NCBI GenBank assembly: GCA_050732995.1
Contig: JBOHSA010000213.1
Location: forward strand, 1 to 21,527
Length of the DNA: 21,527 nt
Direction: 5' to 3'
Source of the DNA: JBOHSA01 sp050732995
GTDB taxonomy: Bacteria; Gemmatimonadota; Gemmatimonadetes; Gemmatimonadales; GWC2-71-9
Shown: positions 9,700 to 17,800 of the stretch, piece after piece
How the letters are laid out: the number at the start of each line of letters is the position of its first letter
Numbering within the stretch: the stretch's first letter is position 1
The notes under the pieces: model-generated
Told to the model about the DNA's origin: nothing
What the model saw: only the letters and a program-made list of their open reading frames with translations
Database searches by the model: none
Made by a program: the position numbers and the translations under genes

Positions 9700-9733
9700 C
9701 CCCCCCGTCCCACCCCGTCCCCCCCGTCTTCCC
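9700..9733. repeat. C-rich intergenic repeat with G-quadruplex motif on the minus strand
   Basis: On the plus strand there are C runs of 7, 3, 4 and 7 bases separated by 1-2 base spacers, followed by GTCTTCCC. On the minus strand this is a strong G-quadruplex pattern with loops of two, one and two bases. It lies just past the stop of the minus-strand gene 9742-10467, so it would be in that transcript's 3' end. The 13-base string CCCCCGTCTTCCC at 9721-9733 recurs at 10531-10543. Confidence 0.65.
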
Positions 9734-9741
9734 GCGTCGCC

Positions 9742-10467
9742 TTATCTGATTCTCGTCCAGATCAGCACGACGCCGCAATTACCGCCGGAGAGCCGGGCGA
9801 ACTCGACAGGGGTGTCCGCCCCGCCGCGATAGATCTCGACCGCCGCGACGTCCTGCGGCGGCGTCCACGACAGATCGTAGTCGGGCACGTGCCGTCCGTC
9901 GAGATACACCGGCACGAGACACAGGCGCGTGCCGCCCGAGCGGGTCGGCAGACACACGCCCCGGCGGCAGACGAGCTGAATCCCGGAGCCCGACAACAAG
10001 GTGTTTAGCGTCGGTGGGTTGCGGCGCTCGATGTCCTCCCGCGTCAGGAACCGGCCGAATCCCTTGTCCCGGCGGGCGTAGAACCCGACCAGGTTGAGCA
10101 GGCCGTGCGGATGGGTAGCCTCCACGACGATCGGCGCCAGGTCCACCTCCGCGACATCGAGCAAGACGGCGAGCGTAACGGTCCAGCCCTTGTGGAGCAC
10201 GACCTCCGTTTCTTCCGACACCAGGTCCCGGAACACGATCCGTAGCGTGCCCCGGCCGGAAGGGAGTCCCTCGAGCACGAACGTGCCGGTGGAATCGGTG
10301 ACGTGGAAAACCTTGGAACCCGCGATCGCGACCATCACGCCGGAGATGGGGAGGCCGTTGAGGCTGGAGGAGACCTTGCCGACCACGCGGGCGGAATCGT
10401 CTTGGGCGCTCGCGAAGGAGGGAATCGCCAGCCCGACGACCAGTGCCGAAACGCGCAGAGTGCGCAT
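9742..10467 (-). CDS. secreted carboxypeptidase-regulatory / TonB-plug-like protein without barrel
   Basis: This 241-residue protein has a signal peptide (cleavage near SFASA-QDD, about residue 21). An Ig-like carboxypeptidase-regulatory domain spans about residues 27-105 (VVGKVSSSLNGLPISGVMVA, TDSTGTFVLEGLPSG). A segment resembling a TonB-dependent receptor plug (about 145-240) follows, with LTREDIERRNPPTLNTLL, VYLDGRHV and VAAVEIYRGGADTPVEF. No beta-barrel follows. Four Cys (167, 172, 183, 231) lie in the plug part and may form disulphides. The ATG has GAGGG about five bases upstream. Related proteins with this layout are annotated in Gemmatimonadota as carboxypeptidase-regulatory proteins; their role is unknown to me. 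It is flanked on both sides by C-rich repeats and divergent from rpsF. Confidence 0.8.
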   Translation of the reverse strand: MRTLRVSALVVGLAIPSFASAQDDSARVVGKVSSSLNGLPISGVMVAIAGSKVFHVTDSTGTFVLEGLPSGRGTLRIVFRDLVSEETEVVLHKGWTVTLAVLLDVAEVDLAPIVVEATHPHGLLNLVGFYARRDKGFGRFLTREDIERRNPPTLNTLLSGSGIQLVCRRGVCLPTRSGGTRLCLVPVYLDGRHVPDYDLSWTPPQDVAAVEIYRGGADTPVEFARLSGGNCGVVLIWTRIR

Positions 10468-10513
10468 GAGCCCTCTAGCTCATAAGATTCAGCGGCTCCG
10501 GGCCACCGTCAAT

Positions 10514-10549
10514 CCCTCCCTCCCCGTCTTCCCCCGTCTTCCCCCGCCC
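10514..10549. repeat. tandem CCCCCGTCTT repeat, G-quadruplex motif on the minus strand
   Basis: Between the divergent plug-like gene and rpsF are about two and a half copies of a CCCCCGTCTT unit preceded by short CCCT units. The minus strand has six G runs of three or more. It shares the 13-base core CCCCCGTCTTCCC with 9721-9733. It sits in the shared promoter region, but no convincing -35/-10 pair was found for either gene. Confidence 0.65.
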
Positions 10550-10580
10550 TGTATCTTTCGCCCCTCACATGTCCCCTACT

Positions 10581-10599
10581 CGGCGCGGCACCAGCGCCG
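10581..10599 (+). promoter_or_regulatory. hairpin in the rpsF leader, possible S6:S18 autoregulatory element
   Basis: CGGCGC (10581-10586) pairs perfectly with GCGCCG (10594-10599) around a GGCACCA loop, 27 bases before the rpsF ATG. In several bacteria the S6:S18 complex binds a structured rpsF leader containing a conserved CCG that mimics its 16S rRNA site. The position fits and CCG occurs in the 3' arm, but I could not match the full known consensus. Confidence 0.3.
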
Positions 10600-10626
10600 G
10601 GTCGCCTATGACCAAAGGGAGGTGTC

Positions 10627-10989
10627 ATGACCCGTCGGTACGAGACGGTCTATATCTTCGATAGTTCCCTGGAAGAGCCGGCCGTCAACGAGAAGCTCGA
10701 GCGGTTTCACGCCCTGATCACCAAGGACGGCAAGGGTTCGATCACCAATTCCGCCCACTGGGGCAAGCGCACGTTCGCCTATCCCATCAAGAAGAAGGAC
10801 ACCGGCTACTACGTCGTCACGCAATTCGAGGCGGCGGGCGAGGTGCTGCCCGAGTACGAGCGGGCGGTGAAGCTCGACGAGCAGGTGCTCCGCTTTCTCG
10901 TTGTGCTCAACGAAGGGGAGCCGGTGAAGCCGGTGCCCGCGCCGGCCATCGCCGCCGAAGTCGAGGAGCTGGAGGAGGAGGAAACGTGA
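10627..10989 (+). CDS. rpsF: 30S ribosomal protein S6
   Basis: S6 pairs with S18 on the platform of the small subunit. The 120 residues begin with the typical MTRRYETVYIFDSSLEE and contain GKGSITNSAHWGKRTFAYPI (residues 36-55) and the KKDTGYYVV strand. An acidic tail (EVEELEEEET) ends the protein. The ATG is preceded by a strong GGGAGGTG ribosome binding site. It is the first gene of the long plus-strand ribosomal cluster, and its TGA overlaps the GTG start of rpsR. Confidence 0.97.
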   Translation: MTRRYETVYIFDSSLEEPAVNEKLERFHALITKDGKGSITNSAHWGKRTFAYPIKKKDTGYYVVTQFEAAGEVLPEYERAVKLDEQVLRFLVVLNEGEPVKPVPAPAIAAEVEELEEEET

Positions 10990-11207
10990 GACGGCCATCC
11001 AAGACCTGCCCGGTATGCGAGTCGGGCGTGCGCGTGCTCGACTACAAGGACGACCGCACGCTCGGGCGCTTTCTCACCGAGCGCGGCAAGATTCTCCCGA
11101 GCCGGCTTTCGGGGATGTGCGCGCGGCACCAGCGCCAGCTCGCGACCGCCATCAAGCGGGCGCGCCAGCTCGCGCTGATCCCCTACATCAAAGGCCACAC
11201 CGCCTGA
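10986..11207 (+). CDS. rpsR: 30S ribosomal protein S18, zinc-ribbon form
   Basis: The 73 residues match S18 (DYKDDRTLGRFLTERGKILPSR, then RQLATAIKRARQLALIPY). The GTG start at 10986 overlaps the rpsF stop as GTGA, so translation is probably coupled. Cys8 and Cys11 (CPVC) with Cys45 and His48 (CARH) form a likely zinc site, so this is the metal-binding version rather than the Cys-less version. A 12-base C run begins two bases after the stop. Confidence 0.97.
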   Translation: MRRPSKTCPVCESGVRVLDYKDDRTLGRFLTERGKILPSRLSGMCARHQRQLATAIKRARQLALIPYIKGHTA

Positions 11208-11208
11208 G

Positions 11209-11220
11209 CCCCCCCCCCCC
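11209..11220. repeat. 12-base C homopolymer
   Basis: An uninterrupted run of 12 C lies between the rpsR stop and the likely TTG start of the DUF2232 gene. It occupies the place where a ribosome binding site would be expected. The length could vary by slippage, or it could be an assembly artefact. Confidence 0.8.
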
Positions 11221-11221
11221 G

Positions 11222-12157
11222 TTGTCGCCGGCTCGACCGGCCGGGCGCTGGCGGCTGGTGGCCGGCGTGCTGGCGTTCGCGCTCTGGGCCCCGCCGAGCC
11301 TCGTAGGGCTGCCGTTCGCCGCGTTGATCGTCGCGTCGCGACCCCGCACGGCCGGGGAATGGGTCGCGGCGTTGCTGGTCGGTGCGCCGAGCGTGGGGCT
11401 GCTGATCCTGCCCGCCGGCGGCATGCTGGCGGCGCTGGTGCGGACCTACGTCGTCCTCGTAACCGCGGCGTTCGTCGCCGGGGCGCTGGTCGTCCCCGCC
11501 CGGTGTTTGCGGCAGGCCGTGCGGGCGAGCCTGCTCGCCGGCGCGGCGACGCTCGGGCTGACCTGGGCCGTCTGGGGGGCGGGCGCGTGGGAGGCGCTGC
11601 ACTGGGAGGCCACGCGCGAGGCCAGCTGGGCGATGCGGCTCCTGGTCGGCTTGTACCCGCAGGCCTTCGCCGCCTTCGAGCCCGTCGTGCGGTTCGTGAG
11701 CGACACCATCCCGGCGATGCTCGTGCTGCAAACGCTGGCCGGACTCGCGCTCGCGTGGCAGTGGCACCAACGCGTGGCGGCGCGCCCGCTGGGCCACCCG
11801 CTCGCGCCGTTCCGCGAGTTCCGTTTCGGCGACCATTGGGTCTGGGGCCTCGTGGCCGGGCTCGCGGTCTGGGTGACGCCCGCGCTCGCGGCGCTGAAAG
11901 CCGCGGCCCTCAACGTGGTGGTGGTGCTCGGGGCGCTGTACCTGCTGCGCGGCGCCGCCATCGTGGCGGCGTTCGCCCAGGCGGTCGGCTGGTCCACGGG
12001 AGCGGTCCTCGCCGCGGCCGCTGCCGCCGCGGTGCTGACCGTGCCCCTGCTGCTCCTCATCCCCGGGCTCTGGGCGCTCGGCGTGACCGATACCTGGCTG
12101 GAGTTCCGCCGCCGGCTCGCGGGCCGGCGGGCGGGAGGCCAGTCGCACCCCTTGTGA
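11222..12157 (+). CDS. DUF2232 (YybS-like) polytopic membrane protein
   Basis: This 311-residue protein is almost entirely hydrophobic, with about seven to eight membrane segments. The segment FREFRFGDHWVWGLVAGLA (near residues 197-215) resembles the conserved core of DUF2232, and the position between rpsR and rplI is typical for that family. The frame stays open upstream into rpsR, so the start is uncertain. TTG at 11222 is chosen because it directly follows rpsR and precedes the basic PARPAGRWR leader; GTG at 11258 is the alternative. Neither has a good ribosome binding site because of the C run. Its function is unknown; it ends eight bases before rplI. Confidence 0.8.
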   Translation: MSPARPAGRWRLVAGVLAFALWAPPSLVGLPFAALIVASRPRTAGEWVAALLVGAPSVGLLILPAGGMLAALVRTYVVLVTAAFVAGALVVPARCLRQAVRASLLAGAATLGLTWAVWGAGAWEALHWEATREASWAMRLLVGLYPQAFAAFEPVVRFVSDTIPAMLVLQTLAGLALAWQWHQRVAARPLGHPLAPFREFRFGDHWVWGLVAGLAVWVTPALAALKAAALNVVVVLGALYLLRGAAIVAAFAQAVGWSTGAVLAAAAAAAVLTVPLLLLIPGLWALGVTDTWLEFRRRLAGRRAGGQSHPL

Positions 12158-12165
12158 GGCTGCCG

Positions 12166-12609
12166 ATGGAGATCATTCTACGCGAAGACGTGCAGCATCT
12201 GGGCAAAGCGGGAGAAGTCGTCAAAGTGAAAGACGGCTACGCCCGCAACTACCTCCTGCCGAAGGGGCTGGCGTACCTCGCCACGGATGCGAATAAGAAG
12301 AAGATCGCCTACGAGGCCGAGCGGATCGCTCGGCAGCGAGCCGCCGAGAAAGCAGCGGCCGAGACCGAAGCGACGCGGCTCGCCGGGGTCCAGCTCACGT
12401 TCCTGATGAAGGTCGGCGAAGAGGACAAGCTGTACGGGTCCGTGACAGCGAGCGACATTCAGCGCAAACTCGAGGAAGCCGGCATCCACGTGGACAAGCG
12501 CAAGATCGACCTGGCCGAGCCGATCCGGGAGCTGGGCGAGTTCCGCGTGGCCCTCAAGGTCCACCCGGATGTGCGGCCCGAGATCACGGTGACGGTAGTG
12601 AAGGAGTAG
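12166..12609 (+). CDS. rplI: 50S ribosomal protein L9
   Basis: L9 binds 23S rRNA and extends from the base of the L1 stalk. At 147 residues it has the standard length. The N-terminal domain shows MEIILREDVQHLGKAGEVV and the signature KDGYARNYLLPKGLAYLAT, followed by the long charged connecting helix (about 43-75) and the C-terminal domain with GEEDKLYGSVTASDI and EFRVALKVHPDV. GTGAGG, which includes the upstream gene's stop, serves as ribosome binding site ten bases before the ATG. Confidence 0.97.
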   Translation: MEIILREDVQHLGKAGEVVKVKDGYARNYLLPKGLAYLATDANKKKIAYEAERIARQRAAEKAAAETEATRLAGVQLTFLMKVGEEDKLYGSVTASDIQRKLEEAGIHVDKRKIDLAEPIRELGEFRVALKVHPDVRPEITVTVVKE

Positions 12610-12619
12610 CGACGGGCCC

Positions 12620-14422
12620 GTGGCCGTCGGCATCGCCTACGTAGACGGGCTGCGGTTCCGCCGCTCGCTCCTGGCGGCGGCCGACTGGGTGGCCGCCGGC
12701 CGCGACGAGCTGAACCGGCTCAACGTGTTCCCGGTGCCCGACGGCGACACGGGAACGAACCTGTGCCTCACGCTGCGCGAGGTCGCGCGGGCGCTCCGCG
12801 CCCTGGGCGACGCGCCCCCTCCATCCCTTCCGCGGGTCACCGCCGCCATGGCCCAGGCGAGCCTCCGCGGCGCGCGAGGGAACTCCGGCATGATGCTCTG
12901 CCAGTTCCTGCTCGGGTTCCAGGAAGCGTTGGGTGATCGGCTGCGGGCCACGGCCCGTGATCTCGCCGCCGGGGTGCGGCGCGGGTTCGACCGCCTGGAA
13001 GGCGCGCTCGACGACCCCGTGGAAGGCACGATCCTGACCGTGGCCCGCGACGCGGCCGACGAGGCCGAGCGCGCCCGGGACGAGCGCGACCTCCGCGTGT
13101 TCATGCAGCGCCTCGTCCACCGCGCCGACGCGTCGCTTGCCCGCACCCCCGAGCTGCTCGCCTCGCTCAAGGCGGCGGGCGTGGTAGACGCGGGGGCGAA
13201 GGGCTTCGTGCGGTTTCTCGACGGCGTGAAGCGGCTGATCGAGGAGGGGCAGATCGCGGCGGGGGCCGTGGACCGCCTGGCGCCCAACGTGGCGGCTCAG
13301 ACGGAAGTAGCGGCCGAGCGCGACTATCGGTTTTGCACCGAGGTCATGGTCCGTGGGGCGGCGTTGCCGTCGGCGGGCGACGCGCGCCGGGCCCTGCGCC
13401 CGCTCGGCGGCTCCATCGTGGTGCTCCAGAACGACGCCGTGCTGAAGGCGCACGTCCACACCGACACGCCCGAGGAGGTGTTCCGGCTCGGCGCGACCTG
13501 GGGCGCGGTCGAGTCCACGAAGGCGGACGACATGCGCGCCCAGCACGCCGCGCTCCAGGCCAAGCGCCCCGTCGCCTTCGTGACCGACACGGCCTGCGAC
13601 CTCCCCGACGCCCTGGTGTTCGAGCACGGCGTCGGGCTCGTTCCGACCCAGTTGATCCTGGACGACCGGGTCTACAAGGATCGCCTGGAGATCACGGCCG
13701 CCGAATTCTTCGAGCGGCTGCGCGCGGGGTATGACGCGAGCACTTCCCAGCCGGCGCCCCAGGACTTCATCGAAGCGTATCGCGACGCCGCCCGCGACGC
13801 CGAGCACGTCATCGCGGTCGTCGTGTCGAAGGCCCTCTCCGGCACGTTCGGGAACGCGGAAACGGCCGCCCGGGCGCTGCCGGGCCGGGTGACCGCGTTC
13901 AATAGCCGCTCCGCCTCCCTGGGCGAGGGGCTCCTGGTGCTCCGGGGCCTCGAGCTGGCGGCCGAGGGCCGTCCCCCGGCGGACATCGTGCGGGAGCTCG
14001 ATCGGGTGCGGGATCAGTCCGGCGCCTTCTTAACCGTGGAGAACTTCGAGCGTCTGGTTCGTTCGGGGCGCGTGGGCCGGGGGCGGGCGTGGCTGGGCAC
14101 GCAGCTCAACCTCAAGCCGATCATGGCGATCACCCGGGAAGGGGCGGTCGAGCCGGTGGCGCGCGCCCGCGGGACGGCGGGGGCCCGCCGGCGGATTCTC
14201 GCGCTCCTGGATCGCGCCCTGGCGGCCGGCCCCCGCGCCCTCCGGCTCGGCGTCGCGCACGGCGACATCCCCGGGTTCGCCGAGGCGCTCCGGGCGGAGC
14301 TGGTGGCGCGCTACCGGCCCCGGCAGTGTCTCGTGAGCCCGATCACGCCGGTCATCGCGGCCCACACCGGCATCGGCGCCTGGGCGGTGTTTTATCAAAT
14401 CGAGGACGGAACAAACCGATGA
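12620..14422 (+). CDS. FakA/FakB-like fusion: DAK2 (DhaL) kinase domain plus DegV fatty-acid-binding domain
   Basis: The 600-residue protein joins both halves of a bacterial fatty acid kinase. Residues 1-205 form a DhaL/DAK2 domain with the nucleotide/Mg site NVFPVPDGDTGTNL (35-48) and LRGARGNSGMML (82-93). Residues about 235-305 match the FakA middle domain (FCTEVMVRG, then NDAVLKAHVHTDTPEEV). Residues 316-595 form a DegV domain (VTDTACDLP, TSQPAPQDF at 375-383, SKALSGTFG at 403-411, RSGRVGR at 481-487, HTGIGAW at 582-588). In Firmicutes FakA phosphorylates an acyl chain held by separate FakB; here the carrier is tethered. GTG at 12620 begins just after rplI with a weak binding site. No PlsX or PlsY gene is in the window. 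Function is inferred from domains. Confidence 0.9.
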   Translation: MAVGIAYVDGLRFRRSLLAAADWVAAGRDELNRLNVFPVPDGDTGTNLCLTLREVARALRALGDAPPPSLPRVTAAMAQASLRGARGNSGMMLCQFLLGFQEALGDRLRATARDLAAGVRRGFDRLEGALDDPVEGTILTVARDAADEAERARDERDLRVFMQRLVHRADASLARTPELLASLKAAGVVDAGAKGFVRFLDGVKRLIEEGQIAAGAVDRLAPNVAAQTEVAAERDYRFCTEVMVRGAALPSAGDARRALRPLGGSIVVLQNDAVLKAHVHTDTPEEVFRLGATWGAVESTKADDMRAQHAALQAKRPVAFVTDTACDLPDALVFEHGVGLVPTQLILDDRVYKDRLEITAAEFFERLRAGYDASTSQPAPQDFIEAYRDAARDAEHVIAVVVSKALSGTFGNAETAARALPGRVTAFNSRSASLGEGLLVLRGLELAAEGRPPADIVRELDRVRDQSGAFLTVENFERLVRSGRVGRGRAWLGTQLNLKPIMAITREGAVEPVARARGTAGARRRILALLDRALAAGPRALRLGVAHGDIPGFAEALRAELVARYRPRQCLVSPITPVIAAHTGIGAWAVFYQIEDGTNR

Positions 14423-14432
14423 CGCGGGCGCT

Positions 14433-14852
14433 ATGACTAGCGGAAGCCAGGGGCGCGGCCGGTCGCGCCGGGCGTCGCCTCGTCGGTCCCGGCCGGCGGA
14501 GCCGAACGCGCTGCGGCTCGTCGCCGACGCGTTGGCGGATCGCAAGGCCGTCGAGCCGCTGATCCTGGATCTCCGGGGCCTCTGCTCCGCGACGGACTAT
14601 TTCGTGATCGCCTCGGGCTCGTCGGATGCGCACGTACGAGGGATGGCAGAGCATGTGATGACCGCGCTGGCGCCGCATGGGGCGGCGCCCCATCATGTGG
14701 AAGGGCTGTCGCAGGGACACTGGGTGCTGCTCGATTACGTGGACTTCGTGGTGCATCTCTTTCATCCCCAGCTGCGGGAGTTCTACCAACTGGAGCGGTT
14801 GTGGGGGGATGCGCCGGTGGTGGCGGCGGGGGACCCCGAGGCGAAAGGATAA
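14433..14852 (+). CDS. rsfS: ribosome silencing factor RsfS
   Basis: RsfS binds L14 and blocks subunit joining when nutrients are low. The 139 residues contain the family core: ALRLVADALADRKAVEPLILDL, TDYFVIASGSSDAHVRGMAE, HHVEGLSQGHWVLLDYVD and VVHLFHPQLREFYQLERLWGD. A basic, disordered-looking N-terminal extension of about 22 residues (RGRSRRASPRRSRP) precedes it and might be shorter if a later start is used. The ATG lies ten bases after the upstream stop with no strong binding site, so coupling to the fusion gene is possible. Confidence 0.95.
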   Translation: MTSGSQGRGRSRRASPRRSRPAEPNALRLVADALADRKAVEPLILDLRGLCSATDYFVIASGSSDAHVRGMAEHVMTALAPHGAAPHHVEGLSQGHWVLLDYVDFVVHLFHPQLREFYQLERLWGDAPVVAAGDPEAKG

Positions 14853-14857
14853 GACGC

Positions 14858-17800
14858 ATGCGACGGACACTCGTTCTGGCAGCCGGACTCCTGGCGACGG
14901 CTCCTTCCCTGCTCGCGGCGCAGTACTTCGGGCAGAACAAGGTCCAGTACCGGACCTTCAACTTCAAGATCATCCAGACCGAGCACTTCGAGGTCTATTA
15001 CTACGAGCAGGAGCGGGCGGCGGCGCTCGACGCGGCGCGGATGGCCGAACGGGCCTACGCCCGGCTGTCCCGCGTGCTGAACCATCAGTTCCGCGGTCGG
15101 AAGCCGATCATCCTCTACGCGTCGCACTCGGACTTCCAGCAGACCAACATCACCGACATCAGCGAGGGCGTGCAGGGCAGCACCGATTTCTTCAAGCACC
15201 GCAACGTCCTGCCCTTCACGGGCTCGTACGCCGAATTCGAGCACGTCCTGCAGCATGAGATGGTGCACCAGTTCCAGTTCGACGTCTTCAGTCGCGGCCG
15301 GCCGGGCGCCGGGCTCCAGACGATCACCAACGTGAATCCGCCGCTGTGGTTCATGGAGGGGATGGCCGAGTACCTGTCGATCGGGCCGATCGATCCCCAT
15401 ACCGGGATGTGGCTGCGGGACGCCTCGCTCGAGGGGAATCTGCCGACGATCGAGCAGATGACCTACGACCCGCGCGTCTTCCCCTACCGGTTCGGCCACG
15501 CGCTGTTCGCCTTCATCGGGGAGAAGTGGGGCGACGAGGTCATCGGGGAGATCCTGCAATCCACGGTCTCGAGCGGGATCGAGGGCGCGTTCAAGCGGGC
15601 CCTGGGCCTCACGCTGGAGGAGCTGTCGGACGAATGGCGGGACGCCGTGCAGACCACCTTTTTGCCGCAGCTCGCCAACCACTACCGGGCGCGGCGCATC
15701 GCGCAGCCGGTGCTGACGGAACGCCGCACGAACGGCTCGCTGAATCTCGCGCCGGCGCTCACGCCGGACGGGACGGAGATCGCGTTCTTCAGCGAGCGCA
15801 ACTCGTACTTCGTGGACCTCTGGCTCGCCGACGCCGAAACCGGCAAGGTCAAACGGCGCCTGGTCAAGTCGGCGCTCAGCAGCAACTACGAGAGCCTGCG
15901 CTTCATCAACTCGTCCGGGTCCTTTTCCGCCGACGGCCGCTACTTCGCCATCGCGGCCAAGCACAAGGACAAAGACGACCTGGTGATCATCGACGTTCGG
16001 CGCCACCGGGAAGAGCGCCGCATTCGCATCCCGCTCAACGGCATCTCCACGCCGTCCTGGTCGCCCGACGGATCGCAGCTCGTGTTCACCGGGTTCGACG
16101 GCGGGCTGTCGGACCTGTTCATCGTGAACCGCGACGGGTCCGACCTGCGGCGCCTCACCAACGACAAGTACGCCGACCTGCACCCCGCCTGGTCGCCCGA
16201 CGGGCGCACCATCGCCTTCTCCACCGATCGCGGCGGCGCGACGGACTTCGGCGTCCTGCGCTTCGGGAACTATCGCGTCGCGCTGTACCAGCTCCGCACC
16301 GGCACCATCGAGGTGCTGGCCGGCATGGAGCAGGGCAAAAACATCAACCCGGCGTGGGCACCCGACGGCAAGTCCCTGGCGTTCGTCTCGGACCGCACCA
16401 GCATCAGCAACGTGTTCCTCTACGACCTCTCGACCAAGCAGATCTACCAGCTGACCGACCTGTACACCGGGGCGTCGGGGATCACGGCCATCTCTCCTGT
16501 GCTCTCGTGGGCGCGGGAGGCCGACCGCCTCGCGTTCGCCTACTACGAGAACGGCAATTACGTGGTGTACGGGATGGACAACCCCCGGTCGCTCAAGCGG
16601 GCGCCGTTCCAGGCGCCGGCGCAGCCGCCCGTCGCCTCGCTCCTGCCCGTGGCGCTGCCCGACCCGATCGCCGCCGCGCCCGCGTCGGTCGCGCCGCCCC
16701 GGGATGTCGCCGCCTCGTCGGTGTACCGCTCCGCCGACGGGTTCCGCCCCTCGGCCGCCGCGCCGGCGCCGGCGGACTCGGCGGCGGCGCCGGTCTCGGT
16801 CCGCCAGCTCCTCGATTCGGCGAGCCTCGCGCTCCCCGACACGGCCCAATTCACGCTCCGGCAGTATCGGGTCCGCTTCTCTCCCGATTATGTCGTGCGC
16901 CCGACGGTCGGCTACGAGCGGGACAACTTCGGCCGCGGCTTTTTCGGCGGCACGGCCCTCTCCCTGTCGGACATGCTGGGGAATCAGCAGCTGATCTTCG
17001 CCGCCTCGGTGAATGGGCGGCTGAGCGAGGCGCAGGTGCTCGGCGTGTATGTCAACCAGAGCCACCGGGTCAACTGGGCGGCTGGCTTGTCCCAGGATCC
17101 CGTGTACTTCTACCTGCCCTCCAAAAGTGAAATCGTGGATATCGGTGCGCCGGCCGGCGCGGACAGCGGGGTGCTCGTCACCCAACGCATCCAGCGCTAC
17201 GTCGTGCGGGACCTGTTCGGCCAGGCGTACTATCCCTTCAACCGGTTCCGCCGGCTCGAGCTCGGCGTGCACGCGGTGAACATCTCTTCGGCCACCATGG
17301 AATTGGAGAGCCTGTACGATCGGGGCGGGTTCTACCTCGGCTTCTCCGACATCAACAACGTCCCCGGGCAATCCATCAGCTACGTGCAGCCGTCGATCGC
17401 GCTGGTGCAAGACAATGCGCTGTTCAGCTACGTCGGCCCCTTCGCCGGGTCGCGCGCGCGGCTGCAGTTCTCCCCCACCGTCGGCGATTGGCGGTTCAAC
17501 GCCGGCCTGGCGGACTATCGGCGGTACCTGTTCGCCCGCCCGTTCACCCTGGCCGTGCGCGCCATGTTCTTCGGGCGCTTCGGCCGGGACGCCGACCTGT
17601 TCCCGGTCTTCCTCGGCAGCACGGAGCTGATCCGCGGCTACACCTTCGGCTCCCTTCGGGATAACGAATGCACCCAGGTCACCTCCGGCCCCGGCACCGG
17701 GTGCCCCGAGCTGGATCAGATGATCGGCTCCAAGGTGGCCGTGGCGAACGTCGAGCTCCGCTTCCCCCTCACCCGGAGCCTGGTGTTCGGGTTCCTGCCC

